Below are positions 1-6,258 of a DNA stretch of 9,347 bases, piece after piece. The position numbers and the translations under genes were made by a program. Each line of letters begins with the position of its first letter. Positions within the stretch are counted from its first letter, which is position 1. Origin of the DNA: Sediminibacterium sp. Lineage in GTDB: Bacteria > Bacteroidota > Bacteroidia > Chitinophagales > Chitinophagaceae. The stretch lies in NCBI GenBank assembly GCA_023263235.1, contig JALQXE010000177.1, forward strand, positions 1-9,347, read 5' to 3'. Below the pieces are notes generated by a model. The model was not told the DNA's origin. It was given only the letters and a program-made list of their open reading frames with translations, and ran no database searches.

Positions 1-285
1 TGCTACTTGCTTTACTGAAGTTTCTCTTCCCAATGAACCATCGGCTTGAGGCACACCTGCTTTTCTAAAATATTTTTGCGCTAAAATGTCCGTAGCAATT
101 TGGCTCCATTGTTTTGGAACTTCTACGTTTGTCATTTCAAATACTTTTTCTCCGTTTGGATTTTTAATTACGCTATCACGATAGTCGTAATCAAATTGAT
201 CAAATGGAGACACATTGTCTTTTGTGAATCGGCGAGAAAATTCTAAACCTTTTTTCGCAGTGGTTTTTGTTTTTGATGTAGCCAT
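1..285 (-). CDS. nrdJ: Class II (adenosylcobalamin-dependent) ribonucleotide reductase, N-terminal fragment (5' partial gene)
   Basis: Class II ribonucleotide reductase makes deoxyribonucleotides from ribonucleotides in the cytoplasm, using adenosylcobalamin to generate the catalytic thiyl radical, so it works with or without oxygen. Only the first 95 codons are present; the gene continues past the left edge. Seen: a short basic Ser/Thr/Lys-rich lead, then [10 protein letters not shown] (14-23), a DYDYRDSVI segment (32-40), the family-typical [20 protein letters not shown] (54-73), and GRETSVKQ (86-93). This is the N-terminal wording of B12-dependent RNR proteins; the catalytic cysteines and cobalamin-binding region lie outside the window. 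The start is the ATG at 285-283, and I see no Shine-Dalgarno sequence, as is usual in Bacteroidota. The gene is divergent from pcrB across a 324-bp spacer with a DnaA-box-like cluster. Identification rests on recalled family sequence and is fairly secure; the symbol is conventional. Confidence 0.85.
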   Translation of the reverse strand, partial: MATSKTKTTAKKGLEFSRRFTKDNVSPFDQFDYDYRDSVIKNPNGEKVFEMTNVEVPKQWSQIATDILAQKYFRKAGVPQADGSLGRETSVKQVA

Positions 286-406
286 GGTCGTATTCTATTT
301 TAAAAGGGTGTTAGTTATGTCCCCCAATAGGTTTTTTGAAAAACATTGATGGGTAGACGAAAATATCCTTTGCTTTTCATAATTCCCGTCCCGAAATATC
401 AACAGC

Positions 407-471
407 TGTGGAAAATTGATGTGAATAATCGGAAATCCCATAACCCCATTGAATTCCATGATTTATCCCCA
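407..471. promoter_or_regulatory. Cluster of three DnaA-box-like 9-mers upstream of nrdJ
   Basis: Seen directly: TGTGGAAAA at 407-415, TGTGAATAA at 420-428 and TTATCCCCA at 463-471. Each differs by one base from the DnaA box TTATCCACA or its complement. The first two have the same orientation with starts 13 bp apart, and the third is on the opposite strand. Elsewhere in the window I noticed only isolated one-mismatch copies inside genes (for example in scpA near 6045 and in frr at 7262-7270). DnaA boxes regulate nrdAB in E. coli (established knowledge); similar control of nrdJ here is inference. Confidence 0.4.
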
Positions 472-503
472 TCCAATGTTAGTTTCTTAGAAAAAAAATA
501 GGG

Positions 504-533
504 CTCATTTCGGTTTTTTTTGTAATAAATGAG
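504..533. repeat. Inverted repeat with a T-rich loop in the nrdJ/pcrB spacer
   Basis: CTCATTT (504-510) is the exact reverse complement of AAATGAG (527-533). They are separated by a 16-nt loop holding eight consecutive T; a G·T wobble at 503/534 could add one pair. No gene is transcribed into this site from either side as annotated, so a terminator role is unlikely. It could be a protein-binding palindrome or a pcrB promoter element. It could also be chance in AT-rich DNA. Confidence 0.3.
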
Positions 534-563
534 TGCCATGCGCATACATAAGCTTAAAATTGA

Positions 564-571
564 TATTTTTG
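564..571 (+). promoter_or_regulatory. Possible Bacteroidota -7 element for pcrB
   Basis: TATTTTTG fits the Bacteroidota -7 consensus TAnnTTTG and ends 39 bp before the pcrB ATG. No TTTG/TTG -33 element is found at the usual 17-23 bp upstream distance, and such matches occur by chance in AT-rich spacers, so confidence is low. Confidence 0.3.
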
Positions 572-609
572 AGCTTTGAGCGAAGGGAATTTATATAATT
601 GGTGTAAAC

Positions 610-1359
610 ATGAAACAAAGCATTTTAAATAATATTGGTCAACAAAAAGCGAATGCCCACAAAGCTTTCGCCGTTTTAGTAGACCCCGATAAATTAACTG
701 CTCAAGGTTTATTAGACACCATACAACTTGCTAAACAAGCAAAGGTTGATTACTTTTTTGTAGGGGGTAGTTTAGTGGTTACCGACACTTTAGATAATGT
801 GGTTGCTACCATAAAATCTAAATGCGATATTCCTGTAGTTTTATTCCCCGGCTCTCCCGACCAAATCACCCCAAAAGCTGACGCCTTATTATACCTTTCC
901 TTAATTTCTGGACGCAACCCAGAATTACTTATTGGACAGCATGTAATTAGTGCCCCTTTTGTTAAACAAAGCGGGCTTGAAATTATTCCTGTAGGTTATA
1001 TGTTAATAGATGGAGGCACTCCAACAACGGTATCCTATATATCAAATACCAACCCAATTCCTTCCAATAAAAATGACATAGCTTCTTGCACCGCTATGGC
1101 TGGTGAAATGCTGGGACTAAAAGTGATTTATATGGATGCAGGAAGTGGTGCGCAAAGGGCCATTCCAACCACTATGATTAGCCAAGTAGCAAAGTATGTT
1201 CAAATACCTATAATAGTTGGTGGAGGTATTACTAGTCCTGAAAAAGCAAAAGAAAATTGTTTGGCAGGCGCCGACATTATTGTTGTAGGCAATGCTATTG
1301 AAAAAGATCCTGCACTAATAAGCGAAATCGCAAACGCAATTCACAGCCTAAATAAATAG
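610..1359 (+). CDS. pcrB: Geranylgeranylglyceryl/heptaprenylglyceryl phosphate synthase family protein (group II PcrB/GGGPS)
   Basis: Members of this family are TIM-barrel prenyltransferases that join a long polyprenyl diphosphate to sn-glycerol-1-phosphate by an ether bond, the first committed step of archaeal membrane lipids. Bacteroidota carry group II homologues. Seen in the 249-aa protein: LVDPDK (23-28, Mg/diphosphate side of the barrel), FVGGS (50-54), FPGSPDQI (79-86), YLSLISGRNPELLIGQH (95-111), GYMLIDGG (129-136), YMDAGSGA (174-181), VGGGI (203-207) and GADIIVVGNAIE (220-231). The last three phosphate-gripping segments fit glycerol-1-phosphate binding. Length is normal and no motif is broken. 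The ATG at 610 is the only sensible start. The gene stands alone, divergent from nrdJ and converging on the response-regulator gene with only 25 bp between stops. Prenyl chain length and the native product cannot be read from the sequence. Confidence 0.92.
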   Translation: MKQSILNNIGQQKANAHKAFAVLVDPDKLTAQGLLDTIQLAKQAKVDYFFVGGSLVVTDTLDNVVATIKSKCDIPVVLFPGSPDQITPKADALLYLSLISGRNPELLIGQHVISAPFVKQSGLEIIPVGYMLIDGGTPTTVSYISNTNPIPSNKNDIASCTAMAGEMLGLKVIYMDAGSGAQRAIPTTMISQVAKYVQIPIIVGGGITSPEKAKENCLAGADIIVVGNAIEKDPALISEIANAIHSLNK

Positions 1360-1384
1360 TTGGTGGGTGGCTTTATTCATACCA

Positions 1385-2125
1385 TTAGAAACTCATCATC
1401 TCTTTAAATTTAACCGTTTGACGACGGCTAATTTCAATTTTCTCCCCTCCCTTTAGTTCCACTAATAACCCTCCATTAAAATAAGGTTCAATTTTCTCAA
1501 TCCAATGCAGGTTAATTATATGCTTACGGTTGGCCCTAAAAAATACACGCTCATCCAAGCGGTCTTCCAAAGCATTTAAAGACTTTAAAATAAGTGGTTT
1601 GTATGAAGAGAAATAAACTTTTGCATAATTGCCTACACTTTCAAACAATCTAATTTCAGACAGTTTTACAAACCAACACTTTTCTCCATCCTTCACAAAT
1701 ACTTGATCTGCCTCGGTTAATGGACCACGATTGGTACCCATTAAACTTGCTTGTTCGAGTTGCAATTCGGTTTGCAGTTTTTGAATTGCATCAGCTAAGC
1801 GCAAAGGATCAATTGGTTTTAATAAATAATCCAAAGCGTTTACTTCAAACGCTTTTAAAGCAAACTCATCATATGCAGTTGTGAAAATTACTTTAGGTGC
1901 TTTTTCTAACTCCGCTAACAAATCAAAGCCCGTTTTCCCAGGCATTTGAATGTCTAAAAAAATTAAATCAGGACGCGACAGGTCAATTTTTTCAATACCC
2001 TCGTCAACATTACTCGCTTCGTCCACCACCTGAATTTCAGTATGCTGTTCCAATAATTTTTTCAACTCATTTCTTGCCAATCGCTCATCATCTACAATAA
2101 TTGCTTTAATAAGGGTATTAGACAT
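1385..2125 (-). CDS. LytTR-family DNA-binding response regulator
   Basis: This is the cytoplasmic output half of a two-component system and is expected to bind DNA after phosphorylation. Seen in 246 aa: a receiver domain (about 6-120) with acidic-pocket residues VDDE (11-14), phosphoacceptor D58 in FLDIQMPG (56-63), switch residues FTTAYDEFAL (81-90) and conserved lysine K103 in LLKPID (101-106). A linker follows, then a LytTR DNA-binding domain (about 142-245) with the typical LFESVGNYAKVYF segment, an FFRANRKHIINL segment and the closing EISRRQTVKFKEMM. The receiver is complete, so it should be phosphorylatable. The ATG lies 23 bp after the stop of the sensor kinase gene on the same strand, making a kinase-regulator operon. 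The target genes are unknown. The stop faces that of pcrB, with no visible terminator between. Confidence 0.95.
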   Translation of the reverse strand: MSNTLIKAIIVDDERLARNELKKLLEQHTEIQVVDEASNVDEGIEKIDLSRPDLIFLDIQMPGKTGFDLLAELEKAPKVIFTTAYDEFALKAFEVNALDYLLKPIDPLRLADAIQKLQTELQLEQASLMGTNRGPLTEADQVFVKDGEKCWFVKLSEIRLFESVGNYAKVYFSSYKPLILKSLNALEDRLDERVFFRANRKHIINLHWIEKIEPYFNGGLLVELKGGEKIEISRRQTVKFKEMMSF

Positions 2126-2148
2126 GATTTTATGTTTTAACTTTTATA

Positions 2149-3255
2149 CTAATGAATTGGTATCACTAATTTGGCAGTTACTTGATTTTGTTCGCATTGA
2201 TAAATTTCAAATAACGCCTCACCTTGATACAAAATATTTAATCGCTCTCTTGTACTTTGCAATCCAAATCCATCATTTTCAGCAGGTTTTAATAGGCCTG
2301 TGTTGATTACTAATAGTACATGTTTATTTTCTTCAAATTTGGATACAATTTTAATGGTGCAATCTCCAGGTTGCTTTCCTAGGCCATGTTTGATTGCATT
2401 TTCCACCAAAGTCTGTAACATCATGGGTGGCAATAAATTTTGCAGTGTTGCTTCTTCTATATCATAAACAATTTTAAGTCTGTCTGCAAAACGAATGTAT
2501 TCCAATGCTAAATAATCTTTCACAATAGCCAACTCCTTTTCTAAACTGGTCTCTTCAATTTTATCGCTATGAATACTGCTTCTTAAAATATTACTTAGCT
2601 CAGTAATGGCTTGTCTTGAGCGCTTTGGATCTTCGTCAACTAATGCACGAATACTATTTAATGCATTGAAAATAAAATGAGGATTAATTTGAGACTTAAT
2701 TGTTTTTAATTCCAACTCCTTAATTAAGGTTTCTAATTTAATTTTTTTTATCTCCTCTTTGTTAGCGAAATCTATATAATGCCATAATATGTAAATGGAA
2801 ATCCAAACAAAAAATATGGGCGTATCTAAAATGAGTCCAAATAATAGTCTTTTCACAACCCTTCCTCCATTCCAATTGGCAAAAATCGCGTCGATAGAAA
2901 AAACGAAACGATTACTTTCTGTTTTGGCCATATCTCTGCCTGGTTCAAAAAGTCTTAGTATTTCAATGATGGAGCTATTGATTAAACTAAACGAAAAAGA
3001 AAATAACATCACCAATAAGAATATCTTCCACCACTGATTTGACGGAGTTGGTGGCTTAAGTCCATTAAAAATAATGGTGCTTCTTAATAAGTGTGTGAGT
3101 GTAATTCCCAGCATAACACTTACTAGAATTCGTTGAAAAAAGACAGCACTTAACTGTCTCTCTAGCACATAGGCAAACAGGAGGATTGTAAGCGCATAAC
3201 TTACCCAGCCTCCAATTTGACAGACCCAGTAAATTGAATATTGCTTTTTCATCAT
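2149..3255 (-). CDS. LytS/YehU-type membrane sensor histidine kinase
   Basis: This is the partner kinase of the downstream LytTR regulator. Numbering is from the ATG at 3255 (368 aa). Hydrophobic segments at about 10-33, 42-62, 75-100 and 140-165 suggest four membrane helices, with a polar stretch of about 40 residues between the third and fourth and no separate extracytoplasmic sensor domain. A short charged coiled-coil (KKIKLETLIKELELKTIKSQ) leads into the His_kinase box INPHFIFNALNSIRAL with H193 as phosphoacceptor. The ATPase domain has the N-box LVENAIKHG with N286 and a G-box-like DGFGLQSTRERL near the end. This arrangement is typical of the LytS/YehU class. The frame can be opened two codons earlier at a TTG (3261), but tandem ATGs at 3255 and 3252 are better starts. 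The gene is divergent from dxs. The signal sensed is not deducible. Confidence 0.93.
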   Translation of the reverse strand: MMKKQYSIYWVCQIGGWVSYALTILLFAYVLERQLSAVFFQRILVSVMLGITLTHLLRSTIIFNGLKPPTPSNQWWKIFLLVMLFSFSFSLINSSIIEILRLFEPGRDMAKTESNRFVFSIDAIFANWNGGRVVKRLLFGLILDTPIFFVWISIYILWHYIDFANKEEIKKIKLETLIKELELKTIKSQINPHFIFNALNSIRALVDEDPKRSRQAITELSNILRSSIHSDKIEETSLEKELAIVKDYLALEYIRFADRLKIVYDIEEATLQNLLPPMMLQTLVENAIKHGLGKQPGDCTIKIVSKFEENKHVLLVINTGLLKPAENDGFGLQSTRERLNILYQGEALFEIYQCEQNQVTAKLVIPIH

Positions 3256-3311
3256 ACCCAAATTTACTCAATTAGGCCTTCTTTTACCCCTACTTATTCG
3301 ATTAATGGTAA

Positions 3312-3332
3312 TATCCCTAGATAAAAGGGATA
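3312..3332. repeat. Perfect 7-bp inverted repeat between sensor kinase and dxs
   Basis: TATCCCT (3312-3318) and AGGGATA (3326-3332) are exact reverse complements around a 7-nt spacer. The site lies in the 149-bp divergent spacer, 57 bp upstream of the kinase ATG and 72 bp upstream of the dxs ATG. Position and symmetry suit an operator for either gene, possibly for the LytTR regulator itself; that is inference. It lacks a T-tract, so it is not an obvious terminator. Confidence 0.35.
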
Positions 3333-3404
3333 ATCTTTCTCCTTTAAAACTTTTGGCCATTTTTTATGTTATTAACTTACTTTTACAATACAATTTGTCC
3401 AAAA

Positions 3405-5327
3405 ATGCACTTTGAGGCTGGCCCATTATTAAGTACTATCAATAACCCCGATGACCTAAAAAAGCTGTCTAGGGAAAAATTACATCAGGTATGTGACGAA
3501 CTCCGTCAGTACATTATTGACGTAGTGAGCGTTCAGGGTGGCCACTTTGCTTCTAGTTTAGGCGTAGTAGAATTGAGCGTTGCGCTGCATTATGTTTACA
3601 ATACTCCTTATGATCAGTTGGTTTGGGACGTAGGCCACCAGGCTTATGGTCATAAAATTTTAACAGGTCGCAGAACCAATTTTGTGAGCAATAGAAAATA
3701 TAAGGGAATGAGCGGATTTCCTAAAAGATCCGAAAGTGAATATGACACTTTTGGTGTGGGCCACTCTTCTACTTCTATTTCAGCTGCTTTAGGAATGTCC
3801 ATGGCGGCCAAATACAAAGGCGAGGATCGAAAGTCAGTAGCTATCATTGGAGACGGATCCATGACAGCCGGAATGGCTTTTGAAGCGATGAACCATGCAG
3901 GAGTTGCAGATAGTGACATGTTAATTGTACTTAACGACAACTGTATGAGTATTGACCCCAATGTGGGTGCCCTTAAAGAATATTTAACCGACATTAGCAC
4001 TTCCCCTACCTATAATAAATTTAGAGACGAACTTTGGAATGTAATGGGAAAGCTTCCAATTGGTAAGAACTTTACCAGAGAAATGGCCTCTAAAGTTGAA
4101 GCAGGCTTAAAAGGAGTAGTATCAAAAAGTAGCAATTTATTTGAAGCATTAAATTTGAGATATTTTGGCCCAATTGATGGTCATAATATTACCAAACTAG
4201 TTGACACCTTAAAAGACTTAAGAGAAATTCCAGGCCCCAAAATTTTACACATACTTACCGTTAAAGGAAAGGGTTATGAATTGGCAGAAAAAGATCAAAC
4301 CAAATGGCATGCACCAGGCTTATTTGATAAATTAACAGGGGAAATTATTAAGAAAAAAATTGAAGTGCCCCAAGCTCCTAAATACCAGGATGTTTTTGGC
4401 AAATCAATACTTACACTTGCGGAAAATAATAAAAATATAATGGGTGTGACGCCGGCAATGCCAAGTGGCTCCTCCTTAAAGTATATGATGGATGCGATGC
4501 CAGATAGGGCTTTTGACGTGGGGATTTGCGAGCAACATGCAGTTACTTTAAGTGCTGGTTTAGCCACTCAAGGTATGAAAGTGTTTTGCAATATCTACAG
4601 CTCTTTCATGCAACGTGCTTATGATCAAGTTATACATGATGTGGCTTTACAAAAATTACCAGTTATTTTTTGTTTAGATCGAGCAGGACTAGTGGGCGAA
4701 GATGGACCAACACACCATGGATGTTATGATATTGCGTTTTTTAGATGCATCCCTAATATGATAATTAGTGCGCCAATGAATGAACAAGAATTGCGCAACC
4801 TAATGTACACTGCACAATTAGCATCTACTCAACTTCCTTTTGTAATTCGTTATCCAAGAGGTGAGGGCGTGATGGTTGATTGGGAAAAACCTTTTGAGGA
4901 ACTAACTATTGGTAAAGGAAGAAAATTAAAAGACGGAAAAGATATTGCCATATTAAGTTTAGGACATCCTGGAAACTTTGCACAAACTGCAATCAGAAAT
5001 TTAAGAACAGAAGGTTTGGATCCTGCACATTTTGATATTCGCTTTGTAAAACCATTGGACGAAGCATTATTGCATGAAGCGTTTACAAACTATTCAAGAA
5101 TTGTAACTGTTGAAGATGGAACAATTGTAGGTGGTATGGGTTCAGCAATTTTGGAATTCATGAATACCCACGGATATAAAAATCAAATTACCATTTTAGG
5201 TATTCCGGATACAATTGTTGAACACGGTAGCTTAAAAGAATTGCACCATGAGTGCCACTATGATGCATTAGCAATTGCGGAGGCCGTGAAAGCCTTACTA
5301 GCAAAAGAAAATTTAGTTGAGGCCTAA
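3405..5327 (+). CDS. dxs: 1-deoxy-D-xylulose-5-phosphate synthase (DXS)
   Basis: DXS condenses pyruvate and glyceraldehyde-3-phosphate with loss of CO2 to give 1-deoxy-D-xylulose 5-phosphate, the entry step of the MEP isoprenoid pathway; the product also feeds thiamine and pyridoxal synthesis. Seen in 640 aa: an N-terminal thiamine-diphosphate domain with GGHFASSLG (45-53, conserved H47), WDVGHQAYGHKILTGR (74-89), the ThDP/Mg motif starting GDGSMTAG (149-156) and its partner Asn in LNDN (176-179). The middle domain carries catalytic E376 in GICEQHAVTLSAG, DRAGLVGEDGPTHHG (425-439) and YPRG (483-486). The C-terminal transketolase-like domain starts near 502. An in-frame ATG at 3366 would add 13 residues, but DXS relatives begin close to the MHFEAGPLL start, so 3405 is preferred. 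The stop codon interlocks with that of convergent scpA. Confidence 0.96.
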   Translation: MHFEAGPLLSTINNPDDLKKLSREKLHQVCDELRQYIIDVVSVQGGHFASSLGVVELSVALHYVYNTPYDQLVWDVGHQAYGHKILTGRRTNFVSNRKYKGMSGFPKRSESEYDTFGVGHSSTSISAALGMSMAAKYKGEDRKSVAIIGDGSMTAGMAFEAMNHAGVADSDMLIVLNDNCMSIDPNVGALKEYLTDISTSPTYNKFRDELWNVMGKLPIGKNFTREMASKVEAGLKGVVSKSSNLFEALNLRYFGPIDGHNITKLVDTLKDLREIPGPKILHILTVKGKGYELAEKDQTKWHAPGLFDKLTGEIIKKKIEVPQAPKYQDVFGKSILTLAENNKNIMGVTPAMPSGSSLKYMMDAMPDRAFDVGICEQHAVTLSAGLATQGMKVFCNIYSSFMQRAYDQVIHDVALQKLPVIFCLDRAGLVGEDGPTHHGCYDIAFFRCIPNMIISAPMNEQELRNLMYTAQLASTQLPFVIRYPRGEGVMVDWEKPFEELTIGKGRKLKDGKDIAILSLGHPGNFAQTAIRNLRTEGLDPAHFDIRFVKPLDEALLHEAFTNYSRIVTVEDGTIVGGMGSAILEFMNTHGYKNQITILGIPDTIVEHGSLKELHHECHYDALAIAEAVKALLAKENLVEA

Positions 5328-6196
5328 TTTAAGCTTGGGTCAAAATCACCTTCTCCATCCAAAGGAGCATCCTTAAAACTTTCTAAGTCTGCTTTGGTTT
5401 CCCAAGCATCAAAAGTATCAACATGTCCTGGCTCTAAATCATCTTCTCTATTTTCATTCCACTCAATAATAAAATTATTTTTACCCTCGCCCACCATTAA
5501 GCGCATGTATTTTTGTTGAGATAATTCTAATATTGATAAGAACAAGAATAAAGCATGAACCCGATCCTCGCAAATGTCAAATACCTTTTCAAAAGAAACT
5601 GTTTTTTCAGTTTCTACTAAACTCAACAAATGTGTTCTACTGCCTTCCATGGTGTAGTTATATCTCACCACCGTATGCACTGGCTTATTCTGTCGATCCT
5701 GAAGTCTTGTCATTACTTTTTCAAAGGACTTCATTAATTTAAATAAAGTAACCGTATGCAATTCGGTACCCTCTGCAGCTTCCTCACCCACCATCGACAT
5801 TTCATGTGCAATATTTCCACGCTTCATCATAAGCATTCTTAGCGCTTCTAAATCGGCCATTTGCACTGCAGCTTCTTTGTATTTTTTGTACTCTAAAATT
5901 TTATCTATCAATTCCTGTCTTGGATCAATTTCATTTCCCTGCGCATCTATTTCTTTTCTTGGCAATAATAACTTGGCTTTAATACGCATTAAAGTAGAAA
6001 CAAATAAAATGAACTCACTACTTAATTCAATATTTAACTTATCCTGATTGTGGATGAAATCCAAAAAGTCATTGATAATTTTAGTGATTTGAATATTATA
6101 AATATCCATCTCATCTCTTTCAATAAAGAATAACAAAAGATCAAAAGGGCCCTCAAACTGGTCCACTTTTATCGAATAATTAGCATGCTGACTCAT
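5324..6196 (-). CDS. scpA: Segregation and condensation protein A (kleisin subunit of SMC-ScpAB)
   Basis: ScpA is the kleisin that bridges the Smc head domains and, with ScpB, forms the bacterial condensin that compacts and separates chromosomes. Seen in 290 aa: the signature FEGPFDLLLFFIERDEMDIY (14-33), a helical N-terminal domain including EFILFVSTLMRIKAKLLLP (61-79), a charged middle linker, and a C-terminal winged-helix region (from about VSFEKVFDICEDRVHALFLF to FIIEWN) that binds the other Smc head. The last 35 or so residues form an acidic, low-complexity tail (DD, DGEGDFD), which is a little unusual. The frame opens 17 codons earlier at a TTG (6247), but the ATG at 6196 puts the family signature at its normal distance from the start. 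No scpB or smc gene is visible nearby. It overlaps dxs by four bases tail-to-tail and is divergent from the transporter gene. Confidence 0.94.
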   Translation of the reverse strand: MSQHANYSIKVDQFEGPFDLLLFFIERDEMDIYNIQITKIINDFLDFIHNQDKLNIELSSEFILFVSTLMRIKAKLLLPRKEIDAQGNEIDPRQELIDKILEYKKYKEAAVQMADLEALRMLMMKRGNIAHEMSMVGEEAAEGTELHTVTLFKLMKSFEKVMTRLQDRQNKPVHTVVRYNYTMEGSRTHLLSLVETEKTVSFEKVFDICEDRVHALFLFLSILELSQQKYMRLMVGEGKNNFIIEWNENREDDLEPGHVDTFDAWETKADLESFKDAPLDGEGDFDPSLN

Positions 6197-6258
6197 AGTG
6201 TACAAAGAAACGCAAATTTTAGACAAAAATGGAGCATCTTTGGGCAAATTATACCCGA

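Larger units (their letters stand above)
286..609. other. Divergent intergenic region between nrdJ and pcrB, no gene seen
   Basis: This is by far the longest non-coding stretch in the window. I find no convincing reading frame, tRNA or B12-riboswitch core in it. It holds three DnaA-box-like 9-mers (407-471), an imperfect 14-bp palindrome at 447-460 (six of seven pairs), a 7-bp inverted repeat around a T-rich loop (504-533), an A8 run and a T8 run (491-498 and 514-521), and one TAnnTTTG match ahead of pcrB (564-571). Both flanking genes must be promoted from here. No NrdR-box pair is visible. Confidence 0.7.

Noticed and set aside
286..609. Cobalamin riboswitch ahead of the B12-dependent nrdJ
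   Set aside because: No B12-box or conserved core elements could be recognised on either strand, and the spacer instead shows DNA-level motifs.
1360..1384. Shared terminator between pcrB and the response regulator
   Set aside because: The 25-bp convergent spacer has no hairpin with a T-tract on either strand.
3256..3261. TTG start for the sensor kinase
   Set aside because: It is two codons upstream of tandem ATGs (3255 and 3252), which are far more likely starts.
3259..3266. Minus-strand TAAATTTG, a perfect -7 box match just upstream of the kinase ATG
   Set aside because: It lies only 4 bp from the ATG, which would need a leaderless transcript starting inside the start codon, and there is no -33 element. 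It is probably chance in AT-rich DNA.
3065..3271. Minus-strand 68-codon reading frame starting MSKFGYDEKA
   Set aside because: It overlaps the sensor kinase N-terminus in another frame, and its Cys-rich wording has no family resemblance.
3366..3404. Thirteen-residue N-terminal extension of DXS from an upstream ATG
   Set aside because: The extension (MLLTYFYNTICPK) does not resemble DXS N-termini, and the internal ATG at 3405 gives the expected MHFEAGPLL beginning.
3650..4000. 116-codon antisense reading frame inside dxs
   Set aside because: It is the complementary shadow of the conserved DXS ThDP domain, with no independent motif.
6197..6247. Seventeen-residue ScpA extension from a TTG codon
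   Set aside because: TTG is a rare start, the extension would overlap the longer transporter reading frame, and the ATG at 6196 puts the FEGPFDLLL signature at its usual position.
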